Source: Frankiaceae bacterium (lineage in GTDB: Bacteria > Actinomycetota > Actinomycetes > Mycobacteriales > SCTD01). Taken from it: 5,720 nt of DNA. The position numbers and the translations under genes were made by a program. Below, one piece after another: positions 1 through 4,832 of this stretch (position 1 is its first letter; each line of letters starts with the position of its first letter). Location: assembly GCA_947479995.1 (NCBI GenBank), contig CANKBT010000215.1:1-5720 (forward strand), read 5' to 3'. The notes beneath the pieces were generated by a model, which worked only from the letters and a program-made list of their open reading frames with translations, was not told where the DNA came from and made no database searches.

Positions 1-584
1 AGCACGAGGTCGGCGCCCGTGATCGCGTCGAGCACGCCCGGGCCGGGGGTGGCGGTCTCGGCGCCGACGTAGACGAAGGCCTCGGCGGGCAGCGCGGCGC
101 GGTGGCGCACCCACCACTCCTGGAAGTGGATCGCCTGGCGCCGGCCGTCGCGCTCGACGAGCACGTGCGTCTCGAAGCGCTGGTCGGTCATGGGCAGGAG
201 GGTCGCGCCGGGCTGCCAGCGCTCGCACAGCGCGGCGGTGACCTGCGACAGCGGGTAGCCCGCGGCGGTCATCTGCGCCCGCACCAGGTGGGTGGCCAGG
301 TCGCGGTCGCCGAGGCCGAACCACGCGGCCGGGGCGCCGTACGCCTCGAGCTCGGCCTTGGCGTGGAACGTCTCCTCGGCGCGGCCCCACCCCCGCGCGA
401 CGTCGATGCCGCCGCCGAGCGTGTACATCACCGTGTCGAGGTCGGGGCAGATGCGCAGCCCGTACATCGTGATGTCGTCGCCGGTGTTGACGACGACGGT
501 CAGCGCGGCGTCCGGGAACGCGGCGCGCACTCCCTGGAGGAAGCGGGCCCCGCCGATGCCGCCCGCGAGGGCCGTGATGCGCAC
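1..584 (-). CDS. cofD: 2-phospho-L-lactate / phosphoenolpyruvate transferase CofD (FbiA), 5' part, cut by the left edge
   Basis: This cytoplasmic F420 enzyme transfers the phospho-lactyl (or, in mycobacterial FbiA, phospho-enolpyruvyl) group from a guanylylated donor to the deazaflavin FO. About 194 codons are visible. The frame shows the nucleotide-binding start AGGIGGARF (residues 7-15), VVNTGDD (31-37), CPDLDTVMYTLGGG (46-59), RGWG (64-67), LGDRDLATHLVR (91-102), ERWQPG (121-126) and HFQEWWVR (153-160). These are the conserved blocks of CofD/FbiA in the family's order, and they match the mycobacterial protein as I remember it. The GTG at 584 is the only possible start: an in-frame TGA lies at 612-614 and no start codon lies between. 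No Shine-Dalgarno sequence precedes this GTG, so translation may be leaderless. The gene is divergent from the protease gene. Downstream, beyond the window, cofE/fbiB would be the expected partner (inference). The left edge removes the C-terminal part. Confidence 0.95.
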   Translation of the reverse strand, partial: MRITALAGGIGGARFLQGVRAAFPDAALTVVVNTGDDITMYGLRICPDLDTVMYTLGGGIDVARGWGRAEETFHAKAELEAYGAPAAWFGLGDRDLATHLVRAQMTAAGYPLSQVTAALCERWQPGATLLPMTDQRFETHVLVERDGRRQAIHFQEWWVRHRAALPAEAFVYVGAETATPGPGVLDAITGADLV

Positions 585-671
585 CCCGAGAGCATGCCAG
601 CCGGCGCGCCGTCACCCGTTCGGCCCACGGCCCTCGGCCCGGCGCGCCCCGGCCTTGAGCCGTACGGGCGT

Positions 672-691
672 TCGTGACCTGATCGTGACCT
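672..691. repeat. tandem 9-bp direct repeat, 11-bp period
   Basis: TCGTGACCT occurs at 672-680 and again, identically, at 683-691, so the copies are one helical turn apart on the same face of DNA. On the minus strand each unit reads AGGTCACGA. This geometry is typical of tandem binding sites for winged-helix response regulators. The spacing equals that of PhoP (PHO box) units in Streptomyces, and the GGTCAC core is partly similar to them, but only two units are present and the remaining bases do not fit well. It lies 141 bases before the protease start and 87 bases before the cofD start, so it could act on either gene. Its function is inferred. Confidence 0.4.
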
Positions 692-787
692 TCCTGGCCC
701 GCCGATCACCGGTCCGGACGGGTCATGCTTCCCCGGCCCGACCGGGCTACCCCCCAAGGCCCAAGCGGCCTACGACCCACGCGCCCG

Positions 788-810
788 TCTGCCCCCCACC
801 GGTGGGCAGA
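788..810 (+). promoter_or_regulatory. inverted repeat / hairpin just upstream of the protease ribosome binding site
   Basis: TCTGCCC (788-794) and GGGCAGA (804-810) are perfect inverted arms around a 9-base loop. Overlapping them is a perfect 12-bp palindrome, CCCACCGGTGGG (795-806). The two structures are mutually exclusive as RNA folds, but together they form a symmetrical DNA site. It ends 11 bases before the Shine-Dalgarno sequence, so it could be a repressor operator or a 5' leader hairpin. Neither role can be decided from sequence. Confidence 0.4.
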
Positions 811-821
811 ACGGAGCAGTC

Positions 822-827
822 GAGGAG
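822..827 (+). promoter_or_regulatory. ribosome binding site deciding the protease start
   Basis: GAGGAG lies five bases before the GTG at 833. This is a strong Shine-Dalgarno match at a suitable spacing. It selects this GTG over the in-frame ATG at 725, which would add 36 proline/arginine-rich residues in front of the signal peptide. Confidence 0.85.
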
Positions 828-832
828 ATCAC

Positions 833-3800
833 GTGTCACGAAGCGCACTCGGGAGGTCCGCGCTCGCGGTCCTCCTCAGCACGGGCCTCACCGTGGGCCT
901 GGGCGCGGTGAGCGGCACCGCCGCCGCCGCGGAGGGACCGGCCGACCCGGTCTCCGCCGAGCCGAAGGGCGACGACGCCGGCGCGCTCGGCGAGCGCGAC
1001 GTCGAGCTGCTCGAGCAGGCGCGCGCCGAGGGCAGGAGCACGGTCACCGTGCTCATCGCCACCGCCCGCGGCCAGTCCGCCGCCGTCGCGCAGCGCGTCG
1101 AGGGCCTCGGCGGCCGCGTCGGCCAGCGCCTCGACAGCATCGACTACGTCCGCGCCACCCTGCCGACGGCCAGCGTCGAGAAGGCCGCCGCCCTCCAGGG
1201 CGTGCTCGCGACCGACCTCGACCAGGACGTGCAGCGCGAGGAGCCCCGCGTCGACGGCGCGCAGGCCTCGGCCACCGCCGCCGCCAGCACCCGGGTGCTC
1301 GGCCCGCAGCCGCTGTCGAACCCGTACATGCCGATCAACGAGACCGGCGCCGCCGCCCTGCGGCAGGCCAACCCGTCCTACGACGGCCGCGGCATCACCA
1401 TCGGCGTCATCGACTCGGGCGTCGACCTCGACCACCCGGCGCTGCAGCGCACGACCACCGGCGAGCGCAAGATCGTCGACTGGGTGACCTCGGTCGACCC
1501 GCTCCTCGAGGGCGACCTGTCCTGGCGGCCCATGCGCGGCACCCGCTACACCGGGCCGAGCATCACCACCAGCAACGGCGTCTACCGCACGCCCGCCGGC
1601 ACCTTCTTCTTCAACACCTTCCGCGAGGCGATCACCCAGGGCTCCGAGCCCGGCGGCGACGTCAACCGCGACGGCGACACCACCGACGTCTTCGGCGTCC
1701 TGTACGACCCGGCGACCAACGACACGTGGGTCGACCAGGACCAGGACCGCGACTTCACCGACGGCCCGAAGCTGCGGCCGTACCGGGAGCAGTTCCAGGT
1801 GCAGCACTTCGGCACCGACGACCCGAGCACCGAGCTCGTCGAGCGCATGCCGTTCGTCGTGGAGTTCCGCGAGGACGTCTCCCTCGAGCCCGCCGGGCTC
1901 GACGAGGTCGCCGACTTCGTCAACATCGGCATCGTCGAGGACGCCCACGGCTCGCACGTCGCCGGCATCACCGCGGCCAACGGCCGCGCGGGCACCGGTG
2001 CCGCGCCCGGCGCGCAGATCGTCTCCTCGCGCGCCTGCACCTGGGGCGGCGGCTGCACGGCCGTCGCGCTGTTCGAGGGCATGGCCGACCTGGCCCTCAA
2101 CCGCGGCGTCGACGTCATCAACATGAGCATCGGCGGCCTGCCGGCGCTCAACGACGCCAACAACGCGCGCGCCCGCCTCTACGACAACCTCATCGAGACG
2201 ACCGGCGTGCAGATGTTCATCTCCGCCGGCAACTCCGGCCCGGCCCTCAACACCATCGGCGACCCGTCGGTGGCCGAGAAGGTCGTCAGCGTCGGCTCGT
2301 CGATCTCCAAGGCGACGTGGAAGGCCAACTACGGCTCCGAGGTCTCGGCCGACCAGAACCTGCACAACTTCTCCTCGCGCGGCCCGCGCGAGGACGGCGG
2401 GTTCAAGCCGAACGTCGTCGCCCCCGGCTCGGCCGTCTCGACCGTGCCGCAGTGGCTCAAGCAGCCCGACATCGCCGAGACCGGCTACACGCTGCCGATC
2501 GGCTACGCGATGTTCAACGGCACCTCGATGGCCTCGCCGCAGGCCGCCGGTGCCGCGGCCCTGCTGCTGTCGGCCGCCGACCAGCTCGGCGTCGAGGTCA
2601 CCTCGGCCCAGCTGCGCAAGGCGATGTACAGCACCGCGAAGCCCATCCCGGGCGTGCCGACGTTCGCCCAGGGCCTCGGCCTCATCGACGCCGTGAAGGC
2701 GCTCGACATCGTCAAGGCCGCCCCGGCCACGACGGAGTTCGCCGTCAGCGCGCCGGTGTGCACCCCGATCTCGGAGTTCCTCGCGACCCCGGACCGCGGC
2801 ACCGGCATCTACAACCGCTGCTCGCCGGCCGACGGCGGCCACGCGGTCGGCCAGTCCAAGGACTACCGGGTGACCATCACCCGCACCACCGGCCCCGCCG
2901 GCAACCGCAGCTACGCGGTGAGGGTCCTCGGCAACGACGGCACCTGGACCGTCCCGAGCGGCACCCTGACCCTGCCGCTCAACAGCCCCCGCACGTTCAC
3001 GGTCAAGGCGCAGCCGAAGACCGAGGGCGCGCACGGCGCGGTCCTGCAGCTCGACGACCGCACCAGCCCGGGCATCGAGGGCTCGTTCAGCGGCGTCGTC
3101 GTCGCGGCCCGCCCGCTGGCGGCCCCGGCGTTCAGCACGGCGCTCACCGGCACCGTCGAGCGCAACCGCACCCAGAGCCTGTTCGTCGACGTGCCCGAGG
3201 GCACGCGGGCGCTGCAGGTCGACCTGTCGGGCGTGGCGGCGGGCAGCCAGACCCGCTTCATCGCCACCGACCCGTACGGCGTCCCGGTGGACAGCACCTC
3301 GAGCCTCACCTGCTACACGAACTTCGGTGACGCCGCGGAGTGCAACCCGACGAGCCGGGCGTACGCCGACCCGCTGCCGGGCGTCTGGGAGCTGACCCTC
3401 GAGTCGCGGCGCACCTCGCCGCAGCTGGTGAACCCGTTCACCGTCACGGCCACGGCGCAGGGCGTCGTCGTCGAGCCCGAGGTGCTCGAGGTGCCGCAGG
3501 CCGTCGTCGGCACCCCGGTGCCGGTCGAGTGGGACGTCACCAACGCCTTCGGCCCGGTGACGGTCACGGCCGAGGGCGGCGCCCTCGGCAGCGCCCGCAG
3601 CCAGCGCCCGACCATCGCGGACCTCGAGGTCCAGGAGTACGAGGTCGAGGTGCCGGCGGGCAGCACGGAGTTCTCCGCCAGCATCGGCTCCACGAGCGAC
3701 CTGGCGGCCGACCTCGACCTCACCGTCTTCCGCGACGGCGAGCAGGTCGCGCAGTCGGCCGACGGCGACAGCGAGGAGGCGGTGACCATCACCGACCCCG

Positions 3801-4267
3801 AGCCCGGCACCTACGTCGTCGAGGTCGACGGCTACGCCGTCCCGTCGGGCTCCACCGAGTACGACTACCTCGACGTGGTGACCAGCCCGGCGTACGGCAC
3901 CCTCGCGGTCGTCGACCCGGCCACCACGCTGGCCGCCGGCCAGACGATCACGGTCACGGGCACGCTCACCGCCGCCCAGGCCGTGCCGGAGGGCCGCCAG
4001 CTGTTCGGCGCCCTGCGCGTGCTGTCCGACAAGGGCGCCCTGCTGGGCACCGGCACCGTCCTCGTGGGTGCCGTCGGCACCGGCGAGCCGGTCGAGCCGG
4101 TCGACCCGGACCCGGTCGACCCGTGCGAGCCGGGCGACCCGTGCGACCCGGGTGACCCGGTCGAGCCGGGCGCGGCGACGGCCGCCCCGGTCGAGCAGGC
4201 CCCGGCCGCTGCGGAGGCCCCGGCCGCCGCGACGACCGAGGTCGAGGCGGCTCCGGCCGCCGCCTAG
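833..4267 (+). CDS. secreted subtilisin-family (S8) serine protease, tripeptidyl-peptidase-II-like layout, 1144 aa
   Basis: This is an exported endo- or exopeptidase of the subtilase family; its substrate is unknown. A Sec-type signal peptide covers residues 1 to about 33 (basic start, hydrophobic core, cleavage near ATAAAA/EG). Residues about 56-138 resemble an inhibitor-I9-type prodomain. The catalytic triad is complete: Asp194 in GVIDSGVD, His372 in HGSHVAG, Ser565 in GTSMASP, with oxyanion Asn467 in SAGNSGP. Asp and His are 178 residues apart, far more than in simple subtilisins. The insertion carries two acidic, probably calcium-binding motifs, DVNRDGDTTD (276-285) and DQDQDRDFTD (301-310), as in TPPII-like bacterial subtilases. 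Residues about 755-875 (FVDVPEG at 784, WELTL at 852) look like a TPPII-type Ig-like domain. Residues about 936-1020 look like a pre-peptidase C-terminal beta domain. The tail, from about 1084, is Asp/Glu-Pro repeats, then Ala-rich. There is no LPXTG motif or C-terminal membrane anchor, so release from the cell or loose wall association is likely. The start is set by the Shine-Dalgarno sequence and signal peptide. The family call is firm; the subfamily is inferred. Confidence 0.95.
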   Translation: MSRSALGRSALAVLLSTGLTVGLGAVSGTAAAAEGPADPVSAEPKGDDAGALGERDVELLEQARAEGRSTVTVLIATARGQSAAVAQRVEGLGGRVGQRLDSIDYVRATLPTASVEKAAALQGVLATDLDQDVQREEPRVDGAQASATAAASTRVLGPQPLSNPYMPINETGAAALRQANPSYDGRGITIGVIDSGVDLDHPALQRTTTGERKIVDWVTSVDPLLEGDLSWRPMRGTRYTGPSITTSNGVYRTPAGTFFFNTFREAITQGSEPGGDVNRDGDTTDVFGVLYDPATNDTWVDQDQDRDFTDGPKLRPYREQFQVQHFGTDDPSTELVERMPFVVEFREDVSLEPAGLDEVADFVNIGIVEDAHGSHVAGITAANGRAGTGAAPGAQIVSSRACTWGGGCTAVALFEGMADLALNRGVDVINMSIGGLPALNDANNARARLYDNLIETTGVQMFISAGNSGPALNTIGDPSVAEKVVSVGSSISKATWKANYGSEVSADQNLHNFSSRGPREDGGFKPNVVAPGSAVSTVPQWLKQPDIAETGYTLPIGYAMFNGTSMASPQAAGAAALLLSAADQLGVEVTSAQLRKAMYSTAKPIPGVPTFAQGLGLIDAVKALDIVKAAPATTEFAVSAPVCTPISEFLATPDRGTGIYNRCSPADGGHAVGQSKDYRVTITRTTGPAGNRSYAVRVLGNDGTWTVPSGTLTLPLNSPRTFTVKAQPKTEGAHGAVLQLDDRTSPGIEGSFSGVVVAARPLAAPAFSTALTGTVERNRTQSLFVDVPEGTRALQVDLSGVAAGSQTRFIATDPYGVPVDSTSSLTCYTNFGDAAECNPTSRAYADPLPGVWELTLESRRTSPQLVNPFTVTATAQGVVVEPEVLEVPQAVVGTPVPVEWDVTNAFGPVTVTAEGGALGSARSQRPTIADLEVQEYEVEVPAGSTEFSASIGSTSDLAADLDLTVFRDGEQVAQSADGDSEEAVTITDPEPGTYVVEVDGYAVPSGSTEYDYLDVVTSPAYGTLAVVDPATTLAAGQTITVTGTLTAAQAVPEGRQLFGALRVLSDKGALLGTGTVLVGAVGTGEPVEPVDPDPVDPCEPGDPCDPGDPVEPGAATAAPVEQAPAAAEAPAAATTEVEAAPAAA
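4085..4171 (+). repeat. Asp/Glu-Pro-x tripeptide repeats in the protease tail
   Basis: Residues 1085-1113 of the protease are almost entirely (D/E)-P-x units: EPV, EPV, DP, DPV, DPC, EPG, DPC, DPG, DPV, EPG. The DNA correspondingly repeats 9-base units such as GAGCCGGTC and GACCCGGTC. Two units carry the cysteines Cys1098 and Cys1104. The segment is probably an extended acidic stalk. Such arrays change length easily by slippage, so the unit number may vary between strains (inference). Confidence 0.8.
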
Positions 4268-4282
4268 CAGCACCCGCACGAC

Positions 4283-4317
4283 CCGAGGGCCCCGCGACGA
4301 CGTCGCGGGGCCCTCGG
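4283..4317. terminator. GC-rich hairpin, probable bidirectional terminator
   Basis: The arms 4283-4297 (CCGAGGGCCCCGCGA) and 4303-4317 pair perfectly over 15 bp around a 5-base loop, CGACG. The hairpin starts 15 bases after the protease stop codon and ends 27 bases before the stop codon of the convergent lipoprotein gene, so it can serve both. There is no U-tract on either strand, as is common for actinobacterial terminators. Confidence 0.85.
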
Positions 4318-4344
4318 CGTGCCCGGCCGCAGCGCGGCGCGCGG

Positions 4345-4779
4345 CTACTGCACCGCGGTGACCTGGAACGCGGTGCCCTGCTGGCAGGTGCTGACGGTGT
4401 CGGCGGCGGCGGGCGCGCCGGTGAGCACCACCTCGCGGCCCACGAGGTCGGGCGTCACCGCCCCGAGCAGCAGCCAGGTGGTGCCGCCGCTGTCGAGCAC
4501 CAGGCAGCCGGCCTCCACGCCGGGCTGCACCGTGCCGCGCAGCTCGGTCGGGCCCTTGCCGCCCGGCACGACCGGGTCGGACCCGTCGGGCGCCGGCGCG
4601 GACGCGCCCGGCGGGCCGGACGAGGCCGGCGCCGGGCTGGCCGCCTGGTCGCCGTCGTCGCCGCCGCCGCCGCCCTCGTCGCCGCAGCCGGCGAGCAGCA
4701 GGGGCAGCGCGACCAGGGCCGCGAGCAGCGGTCGGGCGGGCGGGCGAGGGGTCGGTCGTCGCGTCACAGCGGTCCTCAT
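4345..4779 (-). CDS. small lipoprotein of unknown function, 144 aa
   Basis: The start ATG at 4779 follows a GAGGGGG stretch (4781-4787, minus strand), a plausible but closely spaced Shine-Dalgarno sequence. No in-frame start lies within at least 25 codons upstream. The N-terminus is arginine-rich, then hydrophobic (about residues 18-30), and ends in the lipobox LLAGC with Cys32 as the predicted lipidated residue, so the mature protein should sit on the outer face of the membrane. Residues 33 to about 76 are a Gly/Asp then Pro/Ala/Ser-rich linker. The remaining 68 or so residues form a small, probably beta-rich domain (GTVQPGVEAGCLVLD, WLLLGA, GREVVLTG, TCQQGTAFQVTAV). Cys92 and Cys132 could form a disulfide. 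The domain resembles short actinobacterial lipoprotein domains of unknown function; I cannot name the family with confidence. The gene converges on the protease gene and diverges from fbiC only about 50-60 bases away, so the two promoters must overlap or lie back to back. No function is assigned. Confidence 0.85.
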   Translation of the reverse strand: MRTAVTRRPTPRPPARPLLAALVALPLLLAGCGDEGGGGGDDGDQAASPAPASSGPPGASAPAPDGSDPVVPGGKGPTELRGTVQPGVEAGCLVLDSGGTTWLLLGAVTPDLVGREVVLTGAPAAADTVSTCQQGTAFQVTAVQ

Positions 4780-4826
4780 GCCCCCTCGGACGCGCCCCGC
4801 CCCCCGGGCGTTCCGCCGGGCCGACG

Positions 4827-4832
4827 TAGCGT
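4827..4832 (+). promoter_or_regulatory. candidate -10 element of fbiC
   Basis: TAGCGT fits the actinobacterial -10 pattern TANNNT. Its last T lies eight bases before the in-frame GTG at 4840, so transcription could begin at or next to that codon and give a leaderless mRNA. No clear -35 element is visible. It overlaps the alternative GTG start at 4831. Confidence 0.4.

Larger units (their letters stand above)
585..832. promoter_or_regulatory. divergent intergenic region between cofD and the protease gene
   Basis: These 248 bases must hold the promoters of both divergent genes. I see no convincing sigma-70-type pair for either. On the minus strand a CATGCT hexamer ends seven bases before the cofD GTG and is a possible imperfect -10 element. 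On the plus strand the only candidates (CATGCT at 724-729, TACCCC at 748-753, TACGAC near 770) lack a recognisable -35. The region does hold a 9-bp direct repeat at 672-691, a hairpin/palindrome at 788-810 and a ribosome binding site at 822-827, each listed separately. No small gene is supported. Confidence 0.6.

Noticed and set aside
102..677. Plus-strand open frame of 191 codons at the left end
   Set aside because: It is antisense to cofD, whose conserved blocks on the minus strand are unambiguous.
680..708. TGATCG (680-685) and CGATCA (703-708) as an inverted repeat operator
   Set aside because: Only six paired bases with a 17-base spacer, and no extension of the symmetry; this is expected by chance.
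500..757. Minus-strand open frame of 85 codons over the cofD start and intergenic region
   Set aside because: It overlaps cofD out of frame, has no recognisable motif, and would cover the divergent promoter region.
725..832. In-frame ATG at 725 as the protease start
   Set aside because: It has no Shine-Dalgarno sequence and would put 36 Pro/Arg-rich residues before the signal peptide. The GTG at 833 has GAGGAG at the right distance.
292..3330. Open frame of 1012 codons on the plus strand, overlapping cofD and the protease
   Set aside because: It runs antisense to cofD and then in the wrong frame through the protease. The product is an Arg/Pro/His-rich low-complexity string, typical of a frame-shifted GC-rich gene.
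3340..4155. Plus-strand open frame of 271 codons inside the protease 3' half
   Set aside because: It is out of frame with the protease, with Arg/Gly/Pro-rich low-complexity translation and no motif.
4085..4171. Repeat array in the protease tail as a CRISPR-like or mobile repeat
   Set aside because: The units are in-frame codon repeats with no spacers and are explained by the Asp/Glu-Pro-x protein tail.
836..4279. Open frame of 1147 codons on the minus strand opposite the protease
   Set aside because: It is an antisense shadow produced by high GC content. Its translation is Arg/Gly/Ala/Val-rich with no domain motifs, while the plus strand carries a complete subtilase with signal peptide and catalytic triad.
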